From: G963556115 sp963677015
Lineage (GTDB): Bacteria; Planctomycetota; SZUA-567
Length of the DNA: 64,000 nucleotides
Reading direction: 5' to 3'
Assembly (NCBI GenBank): GCA_963677015.1
Contig: OY781533.1
Location: 868,001 to 932,000 of the forward strand
Shown: one piece after another, positions 1 to 7,727 of the stretch
How the letters are laid out: each line of letters opens with the position of its first letter
Numbering within the stretch: position 1 is the first letter of the stretch
Notes under the pieces: generated by a model
The model's input: only the letters and a program-made list of their open reading frames with translations
The model's database searches: none
What the model was told of the DNA's origin: nothing
Translations under genes and position numbers: made by a program

Positions 1-303
1 AAATTTGCAGCTGATCAAGGGGATCCTTATGTGTTTATGCTTTTAGGAAATATGTACGAACAGGGGCTTTATGTAAATAAAGATATAAAGAAAGCTATAG
101 AATATTATAAAAGAGGAGCAGAAAAAGGTGATCAATGTAATTTTGGTGAGTTGGGAATGATTTATGAAAAAGGTCGAGGTGTAGATAAGGATTTAGAGAA
201 AGCTAAATATTATTATAATAAAGGGGCCGCGCTTGGTGATAAGTTATCTTTGAAGAGGTTATCCATACTCTCTAAAAAAGCTGAGAGTATGGACATAAAA
301 TAG
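1..303 (+). CDS. Sel1-repeat protein, C-terminal part (gene starts before the window)
   Basis: The frame is open from base 1 to the TAG at 301-303, so this is the 3' end (100 codons) of a gene starting outside the window. It shows two Sel1 repeats with the usual G-x-MY-E-x-G and KAxEYYxKGAE signatures, and aligns closely with the ends of the genes at 1011-2195 and 3293-4477. It is the first of three tandem paralogues. Its last codons hold a conserved inverted repeat (262-293). It converges on the partner remnant at 323 with a 19-bp gap. Sel1 proteins are TPR-like alpha-solenoid binding scaffolds. The molecular target is unknown. Confidence 0.85.
   Translation, partial: KFAADQGDPYVFMLLGNMYEQGLYVNKDIKKAIEYYKRGAEKGDQCNFGELGMIYEKGRGVDKDLEKAKYYYNKGAALGDKLSLKRLSILSKKAESMDIK
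262..293 (+). other. Coding-embedded stem-loop at the Sel1 3' end (copy 1)
   Basis: TCCATACTCTC (262-272) pairs perfectly with GAGAGTATGGA (283-293) around a 10-nt loop. The same stem recurs at 2153-2186 and 4435-4468 with different loop sequences. It lies just before the stop codon and between two convergent genes, so it may act as a terminator or mRNA 3'-end stabiliser. That function is inference. Confidence 0.6.
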
Positions 304-322
304 GTTTAAAGTTCATAGTCAA

Positions 323-859
323 TTATTCTGCATCGTTATAATCGTTTGCATATCCAACTCCTAGGTGCAATAATTTTGTTCCATTTTCTGCAATGTTTTC
401 TCCAACATATGGTGTTATCGCTTTGGCGAAGGCACCGGCTATTTCTGAGTTGACGTAATCTGAGATACCGAGGCTGATCAGTGCTTCGGTCATTTTCTGG
501 GCTAATTGCTCTGGTGGCAGATTTTCGGCTTTGAGTTCTCGGTAGGTCTCCTGTATTTGCTGTATTTTCTGGGCTGTACCGTAGATGCCTTCAAGCTGGG
601 CAAGTGCCGGAGCGATGGCGGTACCGCCGGTGGCGAAGGCGGCGCCGATAAGGACGATGTCGGCGGCGTTCTTTTTGATAAATCTGGCGATGAATTTTGA
701 GGCATTGCCGTCGATCATATCGATGACATCATCGGCACCTTTGTTGATCTCATTTATAGTTGCTTGCACATTATCGGCTCCGAGCATGCGGAGCATCTGT
801 AGTCCGGCGATATAGAGTTTGGGTTTTAGGTGATTAAGCGCCGGGCTGATAGTCCGGCG
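323..859 (-). pseudogene. 5'-truncated remnant of the 893-aa partner protein (copy 1)
   Basis: The sequence is homologous to the C-terminal part of the protein at 4496-7177, sharing for example GADNVQATINEINKGAD and SDYVNSEIAGAFAKAI. The reading frame is open from 859 but has no plausible start or ribosome site; a first internal ATG lies at 796. Compared with copy 2 it also lacks an internal segment of about 100 codons, joined where two Leu-Lys codon pairs occur, which looks like a microhomology deletion. Its C-terminal tail after ENIAE differs from copy 3. It converges on the Sel1 gene end at 303. It could be a silent cassette, but decay is the simpler reading. Confidence 0.6.
839..859 (+). 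terminator. Terminator-like hairpin before the second Sel1 gene
   Basis: CGCCGGGC pairs with GTCCGGCG around a TGATA loop (8 pairs including one G-T), followed on + by TTATTTGTTTGTTT. It would stop transcripts reading through from the upstream Sel1 gene just before the next Sel1 promoter. The same element with one stem mismatch lies at 3120-3140. On - it coincides with the truncated 5' end of the partner remnant. Confidence 0.55.
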
Positions 860-908
860 TTATTTGTTTGTTTGGTGGTGATTTTTTTGATTTATGTGTG
901 GTGTGTTA

Positions 909-936
909 TTGCTACATAATTGGGATGGGGTATAAT
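909..936 (+). promoter_or_regulatory. Sigma70-type promoter of the second Sel1 gene
   Basis: A -35 box TTGCTA (909-914) and a consensus -10 TATAAT (931-936) are separated by 16 bp. The leader to the ATG at 1011 is about 70 nt. The element is conserved at 3190-3217. Confidence 0.65.
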
Positions 937-1010
937 TGGTGTGGTTGCGGCTTTGGGGCGTGATTTTGTTTTTGTTATATGGATTGGGATGTTGTGGAAT
1001 GGGAGTTGGT

Positions 1011-2195
1011 ATGAAGGTTAAGTGGATTATTTTGGTGGTTGCTGTATGTGTGGTTCTATGCGGCTTGGTTAACGTTGATAGCATTTGGGCTAGTGAGAGC
1101 TTTGATGAGTTTGTGCAGGATAGTGAGCGTAAGGCTGCTGCTGGGGATAAGACGTCTGAGCTGATGGTGAAGGGGTTGGCGTCGATGGAGAAGAATGGTG
1201 ATATCAGCGGTGTTGATCCGAAGCTGATACTTGAGGTGTATTTGCCGAAGGCTGAGGCTGGAGATGCTGTGGCTGAATACTTTGTGGGTATGGTTTATTA
1301 TCAGCGTAATGAGATGAAGGAGGCGGCGCACTGGCTGGAGTTGGCGGCGGAGCATGGGAATAAAGAAGCGAACTTTTATATTGGAGGTTTGTACTTTGCG
1401 GCGATGGGTGTGGAGCGTGATTATAAGAAGGCAGAAAATTATTTGCTGAAGGCGGATCAGGGTAATGCGATGGCCGAAGCGATACTGATGAAGCTATATG
1501 ATGCTGGTGGATATGGGGTACAGCAGGATAAAGGTAAGGCGCTACACTGGGGAGAGAAGTCAGCAGATAATGGTAATGCGCAGGCGCAGTTGTATATGAG
1601 TGTTGCATATCGTGATGGTATCGGAGTAGAGGTCGATTATGGCAAGGCGCAGAAGTATCTGGAACTGGCGGCGGTGCAATTGGATAACCCTGTCTGGTGG
1701 GGTGAGTTAGGGTCATATTATTTGAATATTGAAGGAAGTAATCCTGGGGTAATAGTTGATAAAGAAAAAGGCTATAAGTTAGTTAAGAAATCCGCAGAGG
1801 CAGGATGGGATGTTGGTCAGTGTATACTTGCGGGTATGTATTTCCGCGGTGATTATGTTAAAAAAGATTTTAAAGAAGCATATAAGTGGGCTAAATTATC
1901 TGCAGATCAAGACTGTCCATATGTCTTTATTATTTTGGGTGTTATGTATGAAAATGGTTATTATGTTGAGAAAAATATAAAAAAAGCAATTGAGTATTAT
2001 AAAGAAGGGGTTGAAAAGGGTGATAAATATAATTATGGAATGTTAGGGGAAATTTATGAACAAGGCCGTGGTGTAGATAAGAATTTAGAGAGAGCTAAAT
2101 TTTATTATAATAAAGGGGCTGAGCTTGGAGATGAGTGGTGCAAAGAAAAGTTATCCATACTCTCTGCTGATGACGAGAGTATGGATGCAAAGTAA
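1011..2195 (+). CDS. Secreted Sel1-repeat protein (394 aa), array copy 2
   Basis: The ATG at 1011 is chosen because GGGAG lies 5 nt upstream; the longer TTG-initiated frame from 936 would start inside the -10 box. The N-terminus MKVKWIILVVAVCVV is a signal peptide with a likely cut after IWA (A-x-A type), so the protein is periplasmic or secreted. It carries tandem Sel1 repeats from about residue 75 to the end. Codons in the first half are G+C-richer, while from about 1730 the gene turns A+T-rich. A 135-nt block (1410-1544) is identical to the third copy, but flanking repeats diverge. It converges on the decayed partner copy at 2214. The role is unknown; a binding partner or immunity protein for the convergent gene product is a hypothesis. 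Confidence 0.85.
   Translation: MKVKWIILVVAVCVVLCGLVNVDSIWASESFDEFVQDSERKAAAGDKTSELMVKGLASMEKNGDISGVDPKLILEVYLPKAEAGDAVAEYFVGMVYYQRNEMKEAAHWLELAAEHGNKEANFYIGGLYFAAMGVERDYKKAENYLLKADQGNAMAEAILMKLYDAGGYGVQQDKGKALHWGEKSADNGNAQAQLYMSVAYRDGIGVEVDYGKAQKYLELAAVQLDNPVWWGELGSYYLNIEGSNPGVIVDKEKGYKLVKKSAEAGWDVGQCILAGMYFRGDYVKKDFKEAYKWAKLSADQDCPYVFIILGVMYENGYYVEKNIKKAIEYYKEGVEKGDKYNYGMLGEIYEQGRGVDKNLERAKFYYNKGAELGDEWCKEKLSILSADDESMDAK
2153..2186 (+). other. Coding-embedded stem-loop at the Sel1 3' end (copy 2)
   Basis: ATCCATACTCTC (2153-2164) pairs with GAGAGTATGGAT (2175-2186), a 12-bp perfect stem with a 10-nt loop, 9 nt before the stop codon ends. The stem is conserved with copies 1 and 3. Confidence 0.6.
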
Positions 2196-2213
2196 TTTTA
2201 AATTGAATATAAA

Positions 2214-3139
2214 TTATTTTTTAACGTCGTAGTTGATTGCATATTTAACGCCTATAGATGCACATTTTATCGTTTATTTCGCAATGTTTTCTCCAACGTA
2301 TGTTGTTATCGCTTTGGCGAAGGCACCGGCTATTTCAGAGTTAACGTAATCTGAGATGCCGAAGCCGGTTAAGGCTATGAATATTTCCTGGGCTAGCTGT
2401 TGTGGGGGCAGGCCTTTGGCGCTGATTTTTTTACAGGTTTCCTGTATTTGCTGTACTTTTTGAGTGGCGCCGTATATGGCCTCAAGTCGGGCAAGCGCTG
2501 GGGCGATGGCGGTACCGCCGGTGGCGAAGGCGGCACTGATGAGGACGATATCGGCGGCGTTCTCCTTCATGAAGCCGGCGATGAATTTGGCGGCATCGCC
2601 GTCGATCATATCGATGGCATCATCGGCACCTTTGTTGATCTCGTTTATAGTTGCTTGCACGTTATCGGCTCCGAGCATGCGGAGCATCTGTAGTCCGGCG
2701 ATATAGAGTCCGGGTTTGAGGTACTGGATGAGGTTGTCGTTTTCAATGTATTTAGCGGTTCCCTTGGCTGATTCTACATCTGAATCGAGCTGGATTATTT
2801 TATCTCTGGCGTTGAGTTTGAGCATCTGAATATTCTCGGAGTCGCTCTTGGTAGGATCGAAGTAGGGACGAAGTTTGTCGATAGCGGCAGGATCACCCGC
2901 GATGATTTGTTTGGCAAAATCCAATTTTGTCTGGGCATTAGTAGTTATGTATAGTGCTTTTGCTTTCTTTTTGAGTTCTTTATTGGAGTCGACAATGGTG
3001 GCGAGGTATGCCATAGTGCTGGCGTAGTTCTCGGTGTTATCGGTGTTGAGATAATTCAGAGCCTGTTTATAGACTTCTGGGTATTGTTTCTGTATCAGTA
3101 TGGTTTTGAGTGGGTTAAGCGCCGGGCTGATAGTCAGGC
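2214..3139 (-). pseudogene. 5'-truncated partner remnant with a premature stop (copy 2)
   Basis: This is homologous to about the last 290 residues of the protein at 4496-7177 and highly similar over most of that length. A CAA-to-TAA change at 2274-2276 ends the frame 20 codons early (after ENIAK); homology continues to 2214 where copy 3 has its stop. The 5' end has no ribosome site. The frame is open from 3139, next to the hairpin at 3120-3140, and the first ATG is at 3014. If translated from there it would give a 246-aa fragment. Loss of both ends marks it as a decaying duplicate. Confidence 0.7.
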
Positions 3140-3140
3140 G
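3120..3140 (+). terminator. Terminator-like hairpin before the third Sel1 gene
   Basis: This is the second copy of the 839-859 element: an 8-bp stem with one G-A mismatch, a TGATA loop, then TTATTTGTTTGG. It sits at the same place relative to the Sel1 promoter and the truncated partner frame. Confidence 0.45.
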
Positions 3141-3189
3141 TTATTTGTTTGGTGGGTGGTAATTTTTTTGATTTATGTGTGGTGTGTTA

Positions 3190-3217
3190 TTGCTACGTAA
3201 TTGGGATGGGGTATAAT
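3190..3217 (+). promoter_or_regulatory. Sigma70-type promoter of the third Sel1 gene
   Basis: TTGCTA (3190-3195), a 16-bp spacer and TATAAT (3212-3217), matching the promoter at 909-936 almost base for base. Confidence 0.65.
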
Positions 3218-3292
3218 TGGTGTGGTTGCGGCTTTGGGGCGTGATTTTGTTTTTGATATATGGATTGGGATGTTGGTGTAACGGGAGTGGGT

Positions 3293-4477
3293 ATGAAGGT
3301 TAAGTGGATTATTGGGGTGGCGGTTGTTGTGTTGGTTATCTGGGGCTGGGTGCGGGTGCAGGCGAAGAAGGAGCAGAGAGAGTTTGATCAGTTTATGCAG
3401 GATGCTGAGCGGCGGGCGACGTTTGGGGATAAGAATGCGGAGTTGTTTGTAAAGATGTTGGCGTCTTATGCGAAGAATGGTGATATCAGTGGGGTTGATT
3501 CGAATTTGATACTTGAAGTGTATCTGCCGAAGGCTGAGGCTGGGAATGCTGAGGCTGAATACTTTGTGGGTATGATTTATTTTGACCGTGATGAGATAAA
3601 GAAGGCGGCGCACTGGCTGGAGTTGGCGGCTGAGCACGGGTACAAGAAGGCATATTATTATATTGGAAGTTTGTATTTCGCGGGTTTGGGGGTGGAGCGT
3701 GATTATAAGAAGGCAGAAAATTATTTGCTGAAGGCGGATCAGGGTAATGCGATGGCCGAAGCGATACTGATGAAGCTATATGATGCTGGTGGATATGGGG
3801 TACAGCAGGATAAAGGTAAGGCGCTATACTGGGGAGAGAAGTCTGCAGATAATGGTAATGCGCAGGCGCAGTTGTATATGAGTGCTGCGTATCGTGATGG
3901 TATCGGAGTAGAGGTAGATTATGGCAAGGCGCAGAAGTATCTGGAACTGGCGGCGGTCCAGTTGGATGACCCTGTCTGGTGGTGTGAATTAGGTACGTAT
4001 TATTTGAATATAGAAGGAAGTACCCCTGGAGTAATTGTTGATAAAGAAAAAGGTTATAAGTTAGTAAAACAATCTGCTGAAGCTGGTGTTGTTGGTGCGC
4101 AGGTTATACTTGCTGGCATGTATTTTCAAGGTAATTATGTTGAGCAAAATTTTAAGGAAGCATATAAATGGGCAAAACTTGCGGTTGATCAAGGTTATTC
4201 ATCTGCTTTTGTTATTTTAGGTGTTATGTATGAAAATGGCCTTTATGTAGATAAAGATTTAGATAAAGCCATAGAATATTATAAGATTGGTGCTGAGAAG
4301 GGTGATCTACGTAATCTTGGGATGTTGGGCAAAATTTATGAGCAAGGTCGTGGTGTAGATAAGGATTTAGAGAGAGCTAAATATTATTATAATAAAGGGG
4401 CAGAACTTGGAGATGACGGATGTAAGGAAAGGTTATCCATACTCTCAGCTGATGACGAGAGTATGGATGCAAAGTAA
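3293..4477 (+). CDS. Secreted or anchored Sel1-repeat protein (394 aa), array copy 3
   Basis: The ATG at 3293 follows GGGAG at proper spacing and gives exactly the same length as copy 2. The hydrophobic N-terminus (MKVKWIIGVAVVVLVI) is a signal peptide or signal anchor; cleavage after VQA is possible. Sel1 repeats fill the rest (ERDYKKAENYLLKA, DKGKALYWGEKSA, DYGKAQKYLELAA and others). The 5' half is G+C-richer than the 3' half, as in copy 2. It converges with an 18-bp gap on the only complete partner gene, so the two transcripts may overlap. The function is unknown. Sel1 proteins often mediate protein-protein contacts in envelope or secretion processes. Confidence 0.85.
   Translation: MKVKWIIGVAVVVLVIWGWVRVQAKKEQREFDQFMQDAERRATFGDKNAELFVKMLASYAKNGDISGVDSNLILEVYLPKAEAGNAEAEYFVGMIYFDRDEIKKAAHWLELAAEHGYKKAYYYIGSLYFAGLGVERDYKKAENYLLKADQGNAMAEAILMKLYDAGGYGVQQDKGKALYWGEKSADNGNAQAQLYMSAAYRDGIGVEVDYGKAQKYLELAAVQLDDPVWWCELGTYYLNIEGSTPGVIVDKEKGYKLVKQSAEAGVVGAQVILAGMYFQGNYVEQNFKEAYKWAKLAVDQGYSSAFVILGVMYENGLYVDKDLDKAIEYYKIGAEKGDLRNLGMLGKIYEQGRGVDKDLERAKYYYNKGAELGDDGCKERLSILSADDESMDAK
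4435..4468 (+). other. Coding-embedded stem-loop at the Sel1 3' end (copy 3)
   Basis: ATCCATACTCTC (4435-4446) pairs with GAGAGTATGGAT (4457-4468) around the loop AGCTGATGAC. It is the same stem as copies 1 and 2 and the only hairpin between the convergent Sel1 and partner genes. Confidence 0.6.
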
Positions 4478-4495
4478 TTTTAAATTTAATATAAA

Positions 4496-7177
4496 TTATT
4501 TTTTAACGTCGTAGTTGATTGCATATTTACCGCCTATAGATGCACCTTTTATCGTTTGTTTCGCAATGTTTTCTCTAACGTATGGTGTTATCGCTTTGGC
4601 GAAGGCACCGGCTATTTCTGAGTTGACGTAATCTGAGATGCCGAAACCGGTTAAGGCTATGAATATTTCCTGGGCTAGCTGTTGTGGGGGCAGGCCTTTG
4701 GCGCTGATCTTTTTACAGGTTTCCTGTATTTTCTGTACTTTTTGAGTGGCGCCGTAGATGGCCTCAAGCCGGGCAAGCGCCGGGGCGATGGCGGTACCGC
4801 CGGTGGCGAAGGCGGCACTGATGAGGACGATATCGGCGGCGTTCTCCTTCATGAAGCCGGCTATGAATCTGGCGGCATCGCCGTCGATCATATCGATGGC
4901 ATCATCGGCACCTTTGTTGATCTCGTTTATAGTTGCTTGCACGTTATCGGCTCCGAGCATGCGGAGCATCTGTAGTCCGGCGATATAGAGTCCGGGTTTG
5001 AGGTACTGGATGAGGTTGTCGTTTTCAATGTATTTGGCGGTTTCCTTGGCTGATTCCACTTCTGAATCGAGCTGGATTATTTTATCTCTGGCGTTGAGTT
5101 TGAGCATCTGAATATTCTCGGCATCGCTCTTGGTCGGATCGAAGTAGGGACGAAGTTTGTCGATAGCGACGGGATCACCCGCGACGATTTGTTTGGCAAA
5201 ATCCAATTTTGTCTGGGCATTAGTAGTTATGTATAGTGCTTTTGCTTTCTTTTTGAGTTCTTCATTGGAGTCGACAATGGTGGCGAGATATGCCATAGTG
5301 CTGGCGTAGTTCTCGGTGTCACCGGTGTTGAGATAATTCAGCGCCTGTTTATATACTTCTGGGTATTGTTTCTGTACCAGTATGGTTTGTAGAGAATCGA
5401 TAGCGGGGTTGTCCTGTCCGCCGTTATTATAGGTGAGATAATAGTTATTAAACTTTGAGTTGACCACTTCTTCGGGGAAGACGCTGTTTTTACATAGAAG
5501 AGAGGTGAGTTGGGTGTTTTTTGCATTAAAGATTGTAGAAGCGGGAACCGCTTGGTCATGAATGAATGGTTGACTGTTATTATTTATAATAGTCAGCGCT
5601 GCCGGTAGTGTTGCATCAGGGGTAATACGGGTTAATTCGACCACTTCGTTATTTGCCGTTTGAATGCTGTGTTCATTCAGGAACTGATCAAGCACAGGTT
5701 GCTGTTCTATGGCGCGTTGTTCGATATTAGGGTTGGATGAGGCCAAGCGTAATTCTTCTTCAATGTAGTGTAAGCAGCTTGTCCGTGTAGGACGGTAATT
5801 GTTGGCTTTAAGGAACTCTTTAAAGCGGGTATTAATTTCAGAGTCAGAGTGTGACATTTTGTTGAGCATAAGGTCTATGGTGCCGCTAAGATGCTGGTAA
5901 TTCACCTGTTCGGCAATATCATGAAGTTCACGGAGTATGCGTGAAATAAAAGGTTCGACCTTGCGTGGAATTAATCTTTCAGTATTGTCATGGTACTGGG
6001 GATAGAGTTCTGCTAAAACCGGCGTGACGATATGCTTCAGAGTCGCATTAGAGTGAATCAGCTTACCGGCATTTTCTTTCCGATAGTTTAGTTCCTGATT
6101 AAGAGCAAGGTTAAAAAGTTTGTCAGTGTCAATTGTGCCACCACTATATCCAATAGAGATTGAGAATTTTGGTGCGATTTTAGCGGTATAGCTTATAAAT
6201 TCATTGGGATCGAGATTATGATCCTTACAGAAAATGTGTATTTGGGCAATGAGGGATTTACTTAAGGTTAAATTCGCCAAATATGATTCACCTCCACCCG
6301 AATATCGCTCATAATGATATTTATCCATATTAAAAACTTTAATGCCAGCAATAAGAGCTTCCTTTCTGGCGTTGCAGTCGTTCATTATACTTTGTAGTGA
6401 CTCATCGTTAATTCTGTTATATTTTTCTTCATTTTTAATGAGCGTGTTAAGTTCATTGATTTCCTGCGGGCTCAAATCCCCTTTTTCTGCTTGTCTTTTT
6501 TTTAGCCTGTTATAATCAGCCAGTTTATGTGGCAGGTCGCTAATGTCTGATTCCATAGAGTTCGGGAGTGGCGCTTTTGATGCGGAAACGAAGGTTGTTT
6601 CCGGTGCTTTTTCAGGAAGTTGCAGGGTAACATCAGGTGTTGCGAGGTAATTGGTCTGAGCTGTATTGGAAGCTGCTTGTGGTTTGGTGGCGGTGTTGGT
6701 CATGTTTTGATTGACCGATTTAGCGGCTGTAGTCTGTGGTGTATTTGTCGGGGCCGGGGTTGGTGCCGCCGGGGTTGTGGTTGCAGTCTTTGCTGTCGGT
6801 ACTGGTTTTGTGGGCAGGTTGTAGGGCTGGAGCGGATTATAATCCGGGAATTTCTTGAGATTAATTTTGTCTGCGGCGTTACGGTGGGTGGTAGAGTCAC
6901 TGATGTAGGCAGAAGGGACGGCCGGGGTGTTGGTGCGTTCCACCCAGTCCTGATAGTACTGGGCAGGGTAGAATAATTCGGCATCGGAAATGCTGTCAGA
7001 GATTGAGAATGAATGCGGCTGCAGGAGATTCTTGTTATAGTCAAAGTCCTGAATAGAGGTGTCCGGCTGAGTCACAGTGGGGCTGAGGATACTTTCGAAC
7101 TCCGATATGTAGGTAGTCTCCGGGTCTGAAATGTCCGGGGTGAGAGAGAAATTAAATTTGCTGTTCTGGTTTTGCAT
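4496..7177 (-). CDS. Uncharacterised 893-aa partner protein of the Sel1 array
   Basis: I do not recognise a named family. The ATG at 7177 has AAGGAG 5 nt upstream. There is no signal peptide. The N-terminal ~110 residues are polar and acidic, then a Pro/Thr/Ala linker (about 120-165), a charged helical middle, and a C-terminal ~290-residue region duplicated in the two remnants. That region has Ala/Gly-rich hydrophobic stretches (DIVLISAAFATGGTAI, SEIAGAFAKAITPYV) that could insert in membranes. Own promoter at 7237-7265. It converges on the Sel1 gene at 4477. The build (long variable N-part, duplicated C-part beside a small partner gene) recalls polymorphic toxins or secreted effectors. That is inference with no catalytic motif to support it. 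Confidence 0.8.
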   Translation of the reverse strand: MQNQNSKFNFSLTPDISDPETTYISEFESILSPTVTQPDTSIQDFDYNKNLLQPHSFSISDSISDAELFYPAQYYQDWVERTNTPAVPSAYISDSTTHRNAADKINLKKFPDYNPLQPYNLPTKPVPTAKTATTTPAAPTPAPTNTPQTTAAKSVNQNMTNTATKPQAASNTAQTNYLATPDVTLQLPEKAPETTFVSASKAPLPNSMESDISDLPHKLADYNRLKKRQAEKGDLSPQEINELNTLIKNEEKYNRINDESLQSIMNDCNARKEALIAGIKVFNMDKYHYERYSGGGESYLANLTLSKSLIAQIHIFCKDHNLDPNEFISYTAKIAPKFSISIGYSGGTIDTDKLFNLALNQELNYRKENAGKLIHSNATLKHIVTPVLAELYPQYHDNTERLIPRKVEPFISRILRELHDIAEQVNYQHLSGTIDLMLNKMSHSDSEINTRFKEFLKANNYRPTRTSCLHYIEEELRLASSNPNIEQRAIEQQPVLDQFLNEHSIQTANNEVVELTRITPDATLPAALTIINNNSQPFIHDQAVPASTIFNAKNTQLTSLLCKNSVFPEEVVNSKFNNYYLTYNNGGQDNPAIDSLQTILVQKQYPEVYKQALNYLNTGDTENYASTMAYLATIVDSNEELKKKAKALYITTNAQTKLDFAKQIVAGDPVAIDKLRPYFDPTKSDAENIQMLKLNARDKIIQLDSEVESAKETAKYIENDNLIQYLKPGLYIAGLQMLRMLGADNVQATINEINKGADDAIDMIDGDAARFIAGFMKENAADIVLISAAFATGGTAIAPALARLEAIYGATQKVQKIQETCKKISAKGLPPQQLAQEIFIALTGFGISDYVNSEIAGAFAKAITPYVRENIAKQTIKGASIGGKYAINYDVKK

Positions 7178-7210
7178 GATCACTCCTTGTAGAAAATCGG
7201 TTGTTATTAT

Positions 7211-7230
7211 AATACGCCTTTTGACGTATT
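7211..7230. promoter_or_regulatory. Inverted repeat in the leader of the 893-aa gene
   Basis: AATACG and CGTATT arms separated by 8 nt lie just downstream of the -10 box at 7237-7242, in the expected place for a repressor operator. A short RNA hairpin is the alternative. Confidence 0.4.
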
Positions 7231-7236
7231 TGAGGT

Positions 7237-7265
7237 AATATAGGTGATGTGGCGGGTGATGTCAA
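7237..7265 (-). promoter_or_regulatory. Sigma70-type promoter of the 893-aa gene
   Basis: On the - strand, consensus TTGACA (7260-7265) and TATATT (7237-7242) are separated by 17 bp. The start codon at 7177 is about 60 nt downstream. The strong match supports an expressed gene. Confidence 0.65.
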
Positions 7266-7727
7266 TATAAATTTTCAGTAGTAATGGATGCTGCGGCTGG
7301 TTGAAATTATATAAGTCTATAGGCTGGAGTGTGATACTGTGTTTAAAAATTGTAGCAAAAAATATTGATTTATTGTATTGTGTCTGTGTTTGGGCTGTGA
7401 CTGGTGATATGGATAGTGAGGTGGTTTTGCGGTGGAGGATACTGGAGGCAGGGAGGGCGGTTGGGTTGAATCTGGGTGATACGGGCTGGGAGGATGGTTT
7501 ACATTTTTGGTGTTATAAACTTGTTTCCGGTGATTTATATCGGGGCAGGTAGAAGGTAATAACTGGTGATTTAGGCTGGGGAAAAGGGAGAAATCTGGCG
7601 ATTTTGAGAAATTTTCAGATAAAATGCAGAAAATACGAAATAAATTGAAATGTCCGATAAAGTTTCGGTAATTAGACTCTATAACAGGTAAAAACAGAGT
7701 TTTGGTTCTGATAATAAGGAGATTTCG
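7266..7727. other. Intergenic gap before the alpha-2-macroglobulin gene
   Basis: Between the - strand promoter and the macroglobulin start I see no convincing gene. A short open frame at 7301-7552 has no homology I recognise. AAGGAG near 7716 is the ribosome site of the next gene. Confidence 0.4.

Larger units (their letters stand above)
1..7183. repeat. Three-unit tandem array: Sel1 gene plus convergent partner gene or remnant
   Basis: Unit A (1-859, cut by the window edge), unit B (860-3140) and unit C (3141-7183) repeat the order hairpin, promoter, Sel1 gene (+), 18-19 bp, partner C-terminal region (-). Units B and C are alignable from the hairpin to inside the partner gene. Only unit C has a full partner gene and its promoter. 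This is direct sequence evidence of repeated segmental duplication followed by decay of the partner copies. Confidence 0.85.

Noticed and set aside
839..859. Integron attC-type site at the array boundary
   Set aside because: The hairpin is short, lacks R/L box signatures, and no integrase is present; a terminator explains it better.
1056..1716. Antisense frames opposite the Sel1 genes
   Set aside because: Low-complexity shadows of the repeat codons; no ribosome sites.
1..7183. Transposon as the cause of the tandem array
   Set aside because: No transposase, terminal inverted repeats or target duplications visible; unequal recombination is enough.
7301..7552. Open frame of 83 codons before the macroglobulin gene
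   Set aside because: No ribosome site, no recognisable domain and Trp/Cys-rich composition typical of chance frames in G/T-rich DNA.
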